From assembly GCA_037042185.1 (NCBI GenBank), contig JAXQJY010000027.1, forward strand, positions 2,418,001-2,482,000: a stretch of DNA of 64,000 nucleotides, in the 5' to 3' direction. Below, in pieces: positions 18,984 to 30,515 of this stretch. This DNA is from Sordariomycetes sp. S80-01Y (lineage: Eukaryota; Ascomycota; Sordariomycetes). Below the pieces are notes generated by a model. It was not told the DNA's origin. It did no database searches and worked only from the letters and a program-made list of their open reading frames with translations. A program made the position numbers and the translations under genes. Within the stretch, counting starts at the first letter, position 1; the number at the start of each line of letters is the position of its first letter.

Positions 18984-20492
18984 TTACTGGGGCTTCCATC
19001 CACCCGTCCTGTCTCTGAACAGCCCTTTAGGGTCAAGCTCCTCAGCGAGCCTCTGTGCCAACTGGGCATTGTCTTCCTTCAGCCTGCCGTAGTAGTCCTG
19101 CGATCTATAGCAGTCGTTCGAAAACAGTGGCAGATACGCGTCAGGGACGAGGCCCTCCTCAGTCCACCTCAGCACCCGCTCACGGAATCCGTTGAAGGTG
19201 CCCTCCAACGCCTTCTCCACCTCGGGGATGTCGAGCTGCAGGTTGAAGCTGAAGTTCTGCTCAAAGATGATGAGATCGGTGTCGTCTTCAAACTCCATGA
19301 GGTCGCCGCCGCTCTCCTTGGCCAGCTGGGCGATGCGTCGCGGGAAGGGCTGGTAAGCAATGGAGGCGATCATGCCGAAGATGTGGTCGACCTTGTCGAT
19401 CTGGTTACGCCAGTGAGCGTGCAGCTCGGGCAGCATCTGCGAGGAGAAGTTGGATGAGGCATCGGTGGGGAGGGGGATGGTCTCGGTGCCCATGAGGTAG
19501 ACCTGCCCGGGCACGACGGCAAAGTTGTTCGCGGTGACGAGCTCAGCCATGGACTGCGTCTTGGTCGTGTCGAGGATGTGGGGGATGTCGGTAAAGTTCC
19601 TGAAGGTCTCCTCCGGCGGCTCGGGGCCGTTGTAGTAGACGAACAAGATCCAGCCATCGACGAGACCACCGGCCGTGTACTCAGCCGTGGGGATGATGGC
19701 GGCCTTGTCGTCGTCGTTGTGCAGGGTGAAGTCCTGCACCGCCTGGAGGATGAGCCTGTCGGTATCCTTCTTACGGGGGAAGAAGATGATTCCGCCCCAG
19801 ACGTCGTCTTGCCTGTGAGCCTGGACGGTGAAGGACGTGACGATGCCAAAGTTGTTGCCGCCACCCTTGAGCGCCCGGAACAGGTCTGGGTGGTTATCCT
19901 CGTTGATGTTCGCGACGGTGCCGTTGGCGAAGACGAGCTCGTACTCGAGGATGGACGAGGTCGCCCAGCCGTACTCCTGCGACATGAAGGAGAGTCCTCC
20001 TCCCATCATGTAACCGCCGACGCCGACGTTGCCGATGCGTCCGCCCACAGCGCTCCATCCGCTACCGTTGAGCTTATCGGCAACATCATCCCACCTCAAA
20101 CCAGGGCCGATCCTCACGACGCCCGTCTCGGGGTTGAGGTTGACATGGTCCATCTTCTTGGTCGATACCAGGGGTCCCTCGTCCGTGCTCGCCCAGGTAG
20201 GGTTGGGGCTGTGACCACCCGACTTGACCGCAAACCTGCCGCCGCTGGCATCGTCGTTGAGGATCTTGAGGATTGTGGCCAGGTCATGCGGCGTCTCGGG
20301 GTACGCAACGCATTGCGGGTCGAGCTTGGCGCAGGCGGTGGACCAGTAGTCATTGGACGTCGAGATGTACGACGGATGGAGCTTGTAGACGACTTCCACG
20401 CTCGGGGCGAGGTCCTCGATGCGAGAGCAGACATCGGCTGAAGCGAGACCAGCGAGGGCCACAGCGGCCAGGAGAGAGTAGGAGAGCACCAT
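18984..20492 (-). CDS. Secreted FAD-linked oxidase, VAO/BBE family
   Basis: An intronless frame encodes 502 residues. The signal peptide is MVLSYSLLAAVALAGLASA. The FAD-binding domain shows RFAVKSGGHSPNPTW, where H94 matches the histidine that binds FAD covalently in berberine-bridge-like enzymes. The later GRIGNVGVGGYMMGGGLS loop lacks the second attachment cysteine, so single covalent FAD is predicted. ALKGGGNNFGIVTSF and the C-terminal NDCYRSQDYYG...LDPKGLF (BBE-like) complete the family pattern. There are several N-glycosylation sites. Such enzymes oxidise sugars, alcohols or metabolite intermediates; the substrate here is unknown. A TATAAA box lies on the minus strand at 20563-20558, about 66 nt upstream of the ATG. 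Confidence 0.9.
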   Translation of the reverse strand: MVLSYSLLAAVALAGLASADVCSRIEDLAPSVEVVYKLHPSYISTSNDYWSTACAKLDPQCVAYPETPHDLATILKILNDDASGGRFAVKSGGHSPNPTWASTDEGPLVSTKKMDHVNLNPETGVVRIGPGLRWDDVADKLNGSGWSAVGGRIGNVGVGGYMMGGGLSFMSQEYGWATSSILEYELVFANGTVANINEDNHPDLFRALKGGGNNFGIVTSFTVQAHRQDDVWGGIIFFPRKKDTDRLILQAVQDFTLHNDDDKAAIIPTAEYTAGGLVDGWILFVYYNGPEPPEETFRNFTDIPHILDTTKTQSMAELVTANNFAVVPGQVYLMGTETIPLPTDASSNFSSQMLPELHAHWRNQIDKVDHIFGMIASIAYQPFPRRIAQLAKESGGDLMEFEDDTDLIIFEQNFSFNLQLDIPEVEKALEGTFNGFRERVLRWTEEGLVPDAYLPLFSNDCYRSQDYYGRLKEDNAQLAQRLAEELDPKGLFRDRTGGWKPQ

Positions 20493-20557
20493 TGTCCTGG
20501 ATGTCGTGTGCCTTGCGGGACCTTCACCTCCGTTGCAACGAGGACGCGCACCGCCCC

Positions 20558-20563
20558 TTTATA
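20558..20563 (-). promoter_or_regulatory. TATA box of the FAD-linked oxidase gene
   Basis: TATAAA read on the minus strand, about 66 nt before the start codon at 20492. Spacing fits a core promoter. Confidence 0.5.
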
Positions 20564-21648
20564 CATTCTCCCTGACGGCAGGACCAGCATTGACTAGGAA
20601 GACTCTTGGCCGACGCCCGGCTGGCCGGGTGCGCCGTCCGTCCCCAAGACATGATACAAGTATTGGACCCATCGTGCTGGGATGCCATCCTCGGCAGTCT
20701 TGTCCAAGCGAGACTGGGCAGTTCCCGCTTTAACGATCTTGATCATCGAATCGGCCTTGGTACCGCAGGATCAATATCGCGGGGAGCGGGATGGCCATCT
20801 TCCGCGCGCAGGCAATCCATCACTCCCTTTCATGCCGGCTTCAATACTTGCTGCACTATCCGCTGCATCCACAATTTACCCAACCCAGTACGCGCTTCCG
20901 AGAGGTCCGTCACTGCCCAATCTATTGTCCAGAACGGCAAAAATAGAAATAAAAACCTTGACCTGAACGGGGTGACAGGAGGTGACAGCACCGGCTTTCG
21001 CTTCGTTCGGCCGCCCGCCCCCATGGCCGCCGCCCAATATCCCGCCAGGGCCCCGGTAGGGGTCGCTCAGCTCATCGACGATAGACGCAGCGAGATCGCT
21101 ATCGTCGTCGCGTGAATGCCCCGTCCTGTCCTTTCTCGTCGCTCAGTCCTTCGGGGCGTTGGCAAAGGGAGAGGGCAGTTTGCGAGGTGTGCGAAGCTAG
21201 CTAGACGAGGCGTGCATGGAGACGGGACCACGGGAGATGGCAATGTCGCGTCCTTGAGGGGAAAGCACGTCGTCGCGACCGAGGCTACGTAAATGAGCAT
21301 AAGGCTCGGTTTGGGAAGGGATCGACAGGTCGCGATCCGAGTACGAGACTAGACACTGTTCGGACGTACGAAGTCAAGGGGGTTTTGAATCAATATCTGG
21401 TTATCGGGCGCAAACCACGTGGATCCCGGCAGTAAGAATATCCTATTTCAACGGGTCGGGGGTTACGGAGTAATAATAGGCTTTGGGTGCCGGCGCCGGT
21501 CGGATGTAGAGAAAGATGATGGCGGATGAGTCGCAACACCGCAAGTATAAAATCGCAGGCTTCCACAGCATCCCCTCCTTCGGCTTCGGAAGACGCCGAT
21601 CAGAACCGTGGACATTGCAAATCAAAGGCAAAAGCAACAAAAACAACC
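20564..21648. other. About 1.1 kb divergent intergenic region
   Basis: This lies between the FAD-linked oxidase and TMEM205-like genes. Open frames such as 20606-21115 (+) have no domain or codon signature. An ATG at 21526 is in frame with the downstream gene and would add 41 Ser/Lys-rich residues. Confidence 0.4.
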
Positions 21649-22218
21649 ATGATCATCACCACTCTCATCCCCTACCTCCAGCCCCTGTCTCCCCTGCTTC
21701 CGCCACTCCACCTGGTAGCCTTCTCCACCCTCCTCGGCACGCAGCTCTACCAGAGCACCATCATCACGCGAGTCACATTCACGTCGCTGCCCCGCGGGCC
21801 GTTCGTGCGGCTGCAGAAGAGCTTATGGCCCGTCTACTTCCGAATCCAGACGCTCCTTTTTCTTCTTTCGGCCCTGACATGGTCTCCCGTGTATGCGGGC
21901 AGGGGTTTGGCTTTGGTGGTCGGCGGCCTGGTGAGCGGCGTGAACTGGGCCTGGGCTGAACCTTGGGCGAGGAGGGCTATGCTTGAGATCAACGAGATTG
22001 GTGAGCTGGTGATCTGCGGTAGTGTCGTGCGGAGTGCTGACGGGTCTGTAGGCCGAGGAAAGGAGGCCCTTAGCGATGAGGAGAGTCCAGGCGCCGGGTT
22101 ACAAAGCCTGAAGCGCAAGTTCAAGACCCGCCATGCCATGTCAATTCACTTGAACTTGATCAGCGTGATTGCTACCTTATTTCATGGCTGGAGCATAGCG
22201 TCGAAGCTGAAGTTCTGA
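21649..22218 (+). CDS. TMEM205-like (DUF4149) membrane protein
   Basis: Exons 21649-22000 and 22052-22218 give 172 residues. The 51-nt intron has GTGAGC, a GCTGAC branch and TAG. It keeps the frame open when unspliced, so it is easily missed; removal gives NEIG|RGKEALSD, which fits the family's short loop before the last helix. Membrane segments are PLHLVAFSTLLGTQLYQST, LLFLLSALTWSPVYA, ALVVGGLVSGVNWAWAEP and IHLNLISVIATLFHGWS. The W-Y-F.I.TLLF and RR.MLEINEI stretches are typical of fungal DUF4149 proteins. Animal TMEM205 is tied to drug and metal tolerance; the fungal role is not established. The inner ATG is preferred because known relatives begin shortly before the first helix. Confidence 0.82.
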   Translation: MIITTLIPYLQPLSPLLPPLHLVAFSTLLGTQLYQSTIITRVTFTSLPRGPFVRLQKSLWPVYFRIQTLLFLLSALTWSPVYAGRGLALVVGGLVSGVNWAWAEPWARRAMLEINEIGELVICGSVVRSADGSVGRGKEALSDEESPGAGLQSLKRKFKTRHAMSIHLNLISVIATLFHGWSIASKLKF

Positions 22219-22388
22219 GCGGGAATGGCCAGAGGCGAAATGTTGTGGGACGTTCTCAACGGAGCTGCACACCGAGCTGGAAAATCCTTCCTTGTACTTG
22301 TAGATAGAAGCTACTCTTAAAATTTGACATTTCGATCGCTCGCTAGTAGTATCAGATTACCTCCCTTATAACTTATTAGTATGTACGA

Positions 22389-25300
22389 TTACAATATTAA
22401 CCGCTCCTGCAAAAACGGAGCCTCCTCCACAGTCACCTTGACAAGACCATTCTCGTCGAGCACCGCACCCTTGTCTGAGATTGGCACTGACTGCCTCGTG
22501 TGAGCGACCTCCTGCCGACTGACCTTCGCGTCATCGCGAGGGATCCACAGGATAGGCTTAGGTGCCCAGACCTCAGGGGGTTGGTAGCTCTGTCTCGGAT
22601 CGTTTCCTGGATCAGGTAATTCGTCAGGCAAGGCCATGAGATGCTTCCGTATGGCGATGAAGTCCTCATGTTTGTGTGGGTTTAGCCACTTCTGAACAAA
22701 ATTGGGCACCTCGCGCTGCTCCGACTCAAGGTCGATACCCATGGACCGAGCCTCCTCCTTGGCAGCAGACTTGGCGAAGCCCTTGAACCAGGTGCCCAGT
22801 GTATCGCGTACGTTTGCCGAACCCTCCAACCCGCGGTTGCCAACAGGGTCGGGCACGTCATCGTCACTGTGCGCAGACAGGTCGTCGTCTTCGTCACCGA
22901 AGTTCTGCTCTGTGTCGAAGTAGTCGCTCGCCGCTCCGTGGTTCGCTGACTCGGGGTTCTCCTGTCGCGCGCGCTCCGCTTCAGCCTTGATCATCTCTTC
23001 CTCTTGGATCTCCTCCTCTAGCTTGAGAGTCTGTGGCAGGTTCTGGAGCAGCGGGAAGATGGCTTGCACAATGGAGAAGTGCACAAGGGCGGTGACCACA
23101 ATGAGGAGAATCATGAGGACGCCCGGTCCCGTTGCGCCATTGAGGAAGAACAGTCCGATGAGACACAACTGGGCCAAGTACAACCCGACAAGCAGGTGGT
23201 TGAGTGCACGAGGGTAGAACAGTCCCTTGCTGTCAAGATCCGAGTCGAGCACGTAAAGGAGGTTGTATCGCCAGACGATGTAAGTGAACCACATGCCCAG
23301 CGCAGCGAAGATGAGGATGAGAGGCGCGATGCAAGCATAGGCGAGGGCGATAACTCCCAAATTCGCGAAGACAGGGAAGTCTCGACCCCATCGCGTCGGC
23401 CGCATCGTGTGCCATAGTCGGAAGTGAGTGCGTGGCATCTGCGCGACCTTGCCTAAAACCCCATGACGGAGGAGGTCGATGGGCTGGAGGATCGCAGTAC
23501 CCGCGTTGGCAAGACACTGGATCAAGATGTAGGAGAGGTAGAAGTTGGACGCCAGCGGCAGGTTTTGAGCCAGCACATCCTTAGCATCCATGGGTTTGGC
23601 CAGGATCTCGAAAAACGCCGAGCTCGCTGCGCTCGTCAACGTTGTAATTAAGAATACCTGCACGACTTGGAACCCGAAATAGGCGGTCTGGGTGAACAGT
23701 TCGACCATGTTGTGGGTGGGCACACCCGCCGTCCTCGCGCATGCCCTCAACATGACCGGCACCAACGCCATAAACAGACTCAATGCGATGGCGGGGATGA
23801 AACCGGTCAGGAAGCCCAGAATGGCTTTGGGGAGCTTATTAAGCCACCCTAGCCAAGGGAACATGTCCGTCAGGGTTTGGACGTTGGAGATGACACCGAC
23901 TATTGCGGAAGGAATGGACCAGAAGATAATGGCTGCAACGATGAAGCCCAAGATTCCGAAGCGGCGGATGATGCGCTCCCACCACTTCATCCGCAACGCC
24001 GACCAGACAACTTCGTCGGGACGGACGCCCAGGAGTCGGGGCGCCATATGGAGGGGCTGGTGATGTGCGATAACTTGGTGAGCGGCTTGGGCGGCTTCTT
24101 GGGAGTCGAACTCCACGAAGGCGGAGCCGATGAAGTCGCCGGTCTGACTGTTGGGACTCCGGAGACGTTTGCGTATCTGCGCAATGTCGCGGTTTAGTTC
24201 CTTCAAGCGCCGCCTCGTCCACCCAATGGTGTCCCTCGATCGGAGGTAGTTGGCGATGGGCCTGTGAGACGGCCGAGCCTGAGCTGGCAGATAGAGCGCC
24301 GCAACTGAGCCTCGGACGTCGTTAATGGGGACGTCCACGCCGTAGGGATGCTTGTAGTCGTCTTCGGAAGTCGATGATGCCGAGTCGGCCTTGTCGTGGC
24401 CATCGGGAAGCTGGCCATCCGTTGTGCTTGCAACTAAAGTTGGCGCGGTCACAGGGGAGTCCACAATCTGCGTTCTTCCTTGCTCTGAATCCACGCAAGT
24501 CTGTCCGTCCAGCGTGCTCGGTACCGCAGTAGCAGGGGAGTCCATGGGCTGCGGCGCCTTCTCAACGTCGACGTCTTGGCTTTCCTTCTCGTCGATCTTT
24601 GGCACGTGCTTCTCGCCTTTGGCCTGTTTCTTCAGCTGCTTATTCCGCACCCTGTTTGCCTTTTTGATGAGCTCGATCTCTGCCTTCTCCAACCTCAGCG
24701 CTGTCTGCTCTCGCTCCTTGACCAGGTTAACCAGGTGCTTCGAGGTCTTGGGCAGCCAGACGCGCTTGACAGCATCGCCATATAGCTTTCGCAGACGTCT
24801 CTCGTCGAGGTATCGGGTCGGCACGCTGGTAAAAAGCACGGTGCGAGAGGAAAGTCGCTGCGCGTAGTAGGGCGACGAGAGGTACGCCTGGCGCATATTG
24901 ATGTAGTAGATCGATTCGCGGGCGACTGTGAAAAGAACGAAACCTAGGCCACCTAATCAGTACGTCTTCGCACTTGCAATCTTCGCGTGCTTACCGAATA
25001 GGAGCCAGGCTACCAAGGCGTTGGCGTACAGCCGATTGGGGTTCTTGACATTTCCTATTGTCAGAAGCTCCAACTCTTGCTGTCCATTACCCCCGGTGGC
25101 GTGCAAAGGAAACAAAAGCGGCCAAGCAATCACACATCCCACGAAGCAGATGTTCCGCAGCATCTTCAGATAGCGTAGGAAGAAGAAGCCATCGAGAGAG
25201 CCATGGTTCAGAACCACGGTATCTGGTGTCTGGAAGAAGGGTTTGATCCAATTGAACCATCCGTCTGGCAGCCTGGTGGCAGGTGCTTCCGGTGCCCTGA

Positions 25301-25577
25301 GCTGTGGAATCGTCCGCGGCGCGTAGACTCGGTGTAGTTTTCGACGGGCGATGAAGAAGATAATCAAGCAGACGGAGACGTAGACGGCGATGGGGATGAA
25401 GGTCGAACCCAGCTTGGCCAGGGATGCGCCTTTGCTGCCGTTTGTCGCGCTGATAGTGCCGCCCTCGGCTCCTTCTCTCCCGGAACCTACTCTTGGATCC
25501 TCGTCCTGGCCGATGATACTGTCGATCCAGGACTGGAAGCTCCTAGCCTCGAGGCCCGAAGCCGGCCTAGCAGCCAT
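22389..25577 (-). CDS. CSC1/OSCA/DUF221 osmosensitive cation channel family protein
   Basis: Exons 25577-24995 and 24943-22389 give 1045 residues. The 51-nt intron (GTAAGC...TAG) joins WLLFG|FVLFTVARES. The order fits fungal Rsn1/Csc1 proteins: an N-terminal lumenal part and helix 0 (FIPIAVYVSVCLIIFF); two more helices; a large cytosolic domain with an RRM-like fold (TVLFTSVPTRYLDERRL near its start and GSAFVEFDSQEAAQAAHQV near its end); then about eight membrane helices including the conserved TQTAYFGFQVVQVF block. The C-terminus is a long cytosolic tail with KPILWIPRDD, as in the PHM7_ext extension. Family members are calcium-permeable channels gated by membrane tension, or lipid scramblases. 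Which of these applies here cannot be read. Confidence 0.92.
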
Positions 25578-27853
25578 GACGAGCCAGGGCGCTTGGGAAA
25601 GTCAAAGTAGGATGCAAGACGGGAGTGGCTTCAACCGCCCTTGTTGGCTGCCGGAACGCGACCTGGGCATCTAATCGCGGGAACAGAAGAGAGGGGAGCA
25701 AAGGAGCGAGGTTCCATGATTACGAGGCTGGTTTAAGAGAGGGATTGGTCGTCGGTTGTTGGGCAATCGGGTGGAAGCAGAGATGATTGCGATGGCACAG
25801 TCGCACCTGCGTCGCTCCACCGCAGAGGAGGGCTTTTCAGCTCATCCGGGGACCACAGAGATCCCTGTCTGGGTCTTGCTTTTTCCTCTTTGGTGCAGGC
25901 ACCCACAGGCACCCGCAGGGACCAGCCCAGCTGCACGAGCACTAAACCGTCCCGCCCCAGAGTCTGACGCCTCGTCCACAGCGCGGTGCCCCTCCAGCTG
26001 GAGGCTCCCTATCAGATGGTTTTTGGCGAGTCAAACCGGTGCATCGTTGGGTGACTGCCTCAGGGGAGAGGCCCCATTTCCAGGGTCGTCAGCATTCCAG
26101 CTGGACCGTTGCCTCGGCTCATGGCCACCTCGCACTTTTGACTTTGAGTCGAACAGGTCTCGAGCTAGAATCGAGGGGTGACAGTCTACCGGGATTGACA
26201 GACGCCGTCGAGATTCGAGTGGGGTCGACGAGATTAGCTAGCGATCGCCCGTTTAGTTTGTGGAACGACCTGTTCGAGCAAACCCAGCGCCAACTCATTC
26301 TGAAGTGACGGCATTGCTCACCGTAGCAGAAGCAAATAGTCGACCTGTCACATGCGCCTTGCGTTCATATCATGAGGGAGTGGTCTGATGGTCTCAGGGG
26401 TAGGTGATGCCTCTTGGGATGCGTCAATCAGGCGGCTTCGGAGTGAGACACCACCGGGCAGAGACAACAGCCGTACCTATAGGATGGCCCTTAACGCCGT
26501 GATAGACCTCGAACTGAAGGATCCTCCCAACCCAGGGCTTCGTGGTTGTTTTCATTGGTTGATATGCCGACCAAACTCCCAATCTGCACTTGTCAAAGCA
26601 TCCGAAACAGATGCCGCCGTTCGCTCGATGACGTGAATATCCAGAAGCAGGTCGCTACAGCTCGGAGCCATCCTTCCCGGCTGTATGTCTGCGCTGCTCA
26701 GCCAAGGGATGTTCGCCATGAAGTTCTCGACGTCAAGGGTGAGGATGAGGATGGCCAACACGGTCGAGACACGAGAAGTTGACTTCAACAGCATGACGCC
26801 TCTTCGACATAGCCGCTGCGGCAACAATCAGGGGAATCGTGGGCTTGCGCGCACAAAGTATGCCGGCGATAAGTGAACGCTGCACCGGTGCTCAAGAGTG
26901 CGTCGCGATACTGCCTTCCGAGAATCGCGAAGGCAGTCCGCAACGTCGCCTTGGGTCTACGTAACCCTACTCGCACGCTTCGCTGTCTCAGCGAAGTGAG
27001 AATGGAATACCGCCTTGTTCGCGGCCAGATCCATCCCGCCGGCACTCGTCGAGCAGACACTTCAGTCCACGAACGAAGTTCACGTCGTCTCGTGCAGGTG
27101 GTCGGAACTACTAGGCCAACAGCGAAGCTGAGTACATTTTTCAAGTCCAGCTCTGCCAGAACCTCACGGAAAATCCGTCGATTATACTAGCTAAGACTAG
27201 GAACAAAGATGACTCCGAACTACCACAGAGTGCGCGTGTTGCTCCCGCAGAATAGCTGTAATCACATGAGCAAGATGTTCTGTTAGGTCGACGGCGCTAC
27301 AGCCGTTGGGAGGTTCGAACGCGTTGCGGCATATTGGTAAGCGGGCCCTACTACTAGTAGTACATTTGCCCGCATCGGAGCTTAAAGCCGACGATAAGCT
27401 GACAATGACAGGGAACTCGGCGAGCTGCGACCTATGTTGCGAGTCTCGAATTGAGGCGCGTCGCTGTACTGATGCGTCCCTACAGACCGAGTTCGGGAAC
27501 CAGTCCCCGCTGTATTGCGCGAAGACGATCAAGGGAAAGGATATGACGTGTTGAACTATACCTGCATCCGCGGTGCCTGAAGCCAACAGAAGCGAGTTGA
27601 GCTTATTCGTCCATCGCGTGGATGTCGGCAGCATGTCAAGATGTCGATCGAAGGGCGCTATTGATGACCAGGACCCGCTTATACATGCTGACTTTTAGGC
27701 TTCTCAACTTCACCTGCCTACGTACCTAGACGTTCCGCCGAGTGTGTGCTGGTCCCGAACCGTCAGCCCTAGGTCTATAGTAGTATAATAAGCTCTCCTT
27801 CCCGCCTACGCTAAGATGAGGAAGCCATACTCGTACAGCAGCCATTTCCCGTC
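25578..27853. other. 2.3 kb gene-poor region, possible decayed minus-strand gene
   Basis: No recognisable complete gene. On the minus strand, open segments at 27634-27197, 27144-26785 and 26827-26552 run in succession with moderate coding character, but I cannot join them into a family I know. The stretch 25730-26300 is probably promoter and leader of the CSC1 gene. A TATA-like TATAATA at about 27784 precedes the MFS gene by 70 nt. Confidence 0.35.
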
Positions 27854-29573
27854 ATGAGTTACGACATCGGCCTGATTACCCGCTCCTCTGAGCACCACCA
27901 CAACTCAGTTCCCCTGAAAGCATTGGTCCGCTCTCCGTCGAGGAACAATTCTCCTTCAGACTCAACCGATGCCATTGGTCCCGTCAGACAGCCTTCCCAC
28001 GAATCAAGACGACCTTCCCTAGCCCGCCAACCCTCGACTCATGAGAATGAAGCCAGCGCCGAGAACGCGGAGCTTGGCATCTCCAAGGTCCGCGCCATCA
28101 CGGTCATCGTCACCCTCGCGGGTATTAACTTCCTAAACACGATGGGCTCTGGCATCCTCATCGCAGCGCTTCCCCGGATTGCCCGCGATGTCGGCCTCGA
28201 CCAGTCCTTGATCCTGTGGCCTGCTGCTGTGTACGCCCTCGCAGCGGGTTGTCTGCTGCTCATCTTTGGTGCTGTGGCCGATGTCGTGGGGCCAAAGCTC
28301 ATGTGGTTGACCGGCAGCTTTCTGTTCGTTGCCTTTACGGTGGCCTTGGGCCTGGCCAAAACTGCCACCCAGGTCATCACTTTCAGGACTCTGTTAGGTG
28401 TGAGCATTAGCATGTGTTTGCCTACTGCCGTCAGCCTGATCACGAACACCTTCCCCAGAGGGACCTGGAGGAACGTTGCCTTTGCTGTTAACGGCGCTGG
28501 AAATCCTACCGGCTACGCCGTGGGTCTTGTACTGGGTGGCGTATTCACCGATACCATCGGCTGGAGATGGGCCTACTACATGATGGCGATTATTTGCGCC
28601 TGTGTCTCCGTCGCTTCAATCTGGTCTCTGCCCAAGGTCGAAGTTGCGACCGAGCGTCCGTGGAAGACACGACTTGTCCATGACATTGATTGGATCGGGG
28701 CAGTCATCATCAGCGTCTCGCTGGGCATGCTTCTGTACGTCCTCGCCATGACATCCTCATCATACAAGCGTCTAGACAACCCGGAAAACATTGTTCTGCT
28801 GGTGCTCTCGGTCATTGGCATCTCGGCGTTCCCCTTCTGGATGAATTACCAAACCAGGAGAGGCCGGCCGGCGCTGATTCCGAACAAGGTCTGGAAGAAC
28901 TGGGCCTTCACGGCGGTCTGTATCTCAGTCTTCCTTTGCTGGGCTTCGTTGAGTGGTATCGAATACTACATGACCCTCTAGTAAGTTTGTGGCTTGCCCC
29001 GGCTCGAAGATATGCTAACACCTGCACAGCTTCCAGGAAGTCCAAGGTCTGCCGGCGCTCAGATCGTCCCTGCAATTCATCCCCCACGCGGTCATGGGAG
29101 CCGCCGTCAACGTCGCTACAGGCTACATGATCTCGAGGGTCAACGTGCGCACGTTGGCCGTCGTTTCGGCCTTGATCACCATGGTCGCCTCGCCCCTGAT
29201 GGCCACCGTAACCGTGGGCCAGAACTACTGGTACGCCCCCTTCTGGGCCATGATTCTCTCGCCCGTGAACCCGGATGTGCTCTTTACGGTTTCCAACCTC
29301 GTCATCTCCCGCGAGTTCCCGCCAGAGCTCCAGTCGCTCGCCGGAGGCGTCTTCAATGAAGTGAGTCAGTTTGGCAACTCCGTGGGCTTGGCTATCACGG
29401 CTGCGATCGCGGCGAGTGTGACGGAGCAGTCCGCCTTGGCGAACAGGGAGGATGCGCTCATGAAGGGGTACAGGGCTGCTTTCTGGACGATATTCGGGGC
29501 TTGCACTACCGTCACCGTCGTGGTCTGGGTCGGGTTGAAGAAGGGTGGGATTGTTGGAAAGAAGGACGAATAA
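27854..29573 (+). CDS. MFS drug:H+ antiporter-type transporter (DHA2-like)
   Basis: Exons 27854-28980 and 29030-29573 give 556 residues. The intron (28981-29029) has a perfect GTAAGT donor, GCTAAC branch and CAG acceptor and joins MTLY|FQEVQGLPALRSSLQF. A Ser/Arg/His-rich cytosolic N-terminus of about 75 residues precedes the first helix (ITVIVTLAGINFLNTMGSGI). The loop 2-3 motif appears as FGAVADVVGPKLMW, and motif C-like GNPTGYAVGLVLGGVF lies in helix 5. I count 13-14 membrane segments, which suggests the DHA2 (14-TMS) group. Many relatives export toxins or fungicides, but substrate is not predictable. The neighbours give no pathway context. Confidence 0.9.
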
Positions 29574-29650
29574 GCCCGCTGAATCTTATTCTAGAAGAAG
29601 TGGCATCCAAGTCCCATGAAGAATCGTAAAATTGATCGCTGGCTGTCGCT

Positions 29651-30515
29651 CTACCTCTTCCTCGTCCGAACCTTGATCTTCTTGCCCGAACTCGTCGAGC
29701 CGCCTGAAGTTGCCGTCTTCGCCATCTTCGCTCTCTGCTCCTCCAATTCCCGCTCCGCGTCCGTAAGGACCTGGAGCTTCTTCTTCGCGCTCTCCAGCTT
29801 CTTTCTTAACTTCCGCACATCCTCATCCCGCTGTGACTGCTCCTCGGTCTTTGGCTTGTCCTCGAACCCATCGAACTCTTCCTCGTCGTCTCGTTCGTCC
29901 TCTATCTGGTCCAGAACCTCGTCCCGCTGGTCCTCGTCGTCCATGAAAACAATCTTCCTGGCCGGATTGGGCTTGGAGGGTAGGTCGAACCCGAAGTCGT
30001 CCTGGTCGCTACCGTCGCCCATCTCCTCCTCCTCGGGTTCGTCCAGCCGGTCGAGCCCTCGCGTCAGAACGACTTGCTCCTCCAGCCTCCGTACTTCTTT
30101 TGCAGCGACCTGCCTCATTGTCCTCACATAACCGACGTCCTGGGTCTTCAGCAACCGCACGAGATCCACGCTCATGGCTTTGTTCCCTCGATCGCCCTTG
30201 ACCATTCCGGTGTGGTGTTTCCCTTCCTTGACTCGCTGGCCGGGTCCCTCGCGGGACATCATGCCAAAGTAGAATTCATCGGGGTTGCGATCGGCGGCCT
30301 TCTGGGCGAGGTTCTTGAGCTGCTCTTTCTTCTTGTTGTAGTCTTTCGCGCGCAGAGAATAGTCCTGGAAGGATGTCAGTGCCCATCCTCGCGAAGGCTG
30401 GGGCTGATTGGCGTCAGACCTTGTGTTTCTCGAGGAGCCCGAGGCGGCGGCGCTCGAGGGGCTGCGCTCGCTCGCGGTGCGGGCGCCGCTGAACGGCATT
30501 GCGCATCGAGGACAT
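29651..30515 (-). CDS. UTP11: UTP11, small-subunit processome protein
   Basis: Exons 30515-30420 and 30364-29651 give 269 residues. Exon 1 encodes the hallmark N-terminus [18 protein letters not shown]...LGLLEKHK, and exon 2 continues [19 protein letters not shown] then [11 protein letters not shown] and GKHHTGMVK, all strong Utp11 signatures. Utp11 is part of the nucleolar U3 snoRNP processome needed for 18S rRNA maturation. The C-terminal half is acidic, then coiled-coil ([22 protein letters not shown]), then basic ([10 protein letters not shown]), which fits RNA binding. The intron donor is GTCTGA, which departs from the usual GTRNGT, but no other donor gives the conserved join. It converges on the MFS gene, with 77 nt between stops. 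Confidence 0.94.

Noticed and set aside
19578-20441. A 287-codon + strand open frame
   Set aside because: It is the antisense shadow of the FAD-linked oxidase gene. The Val/Asp/Arg-rich composition is what C-ending codons give on the opposite strand.
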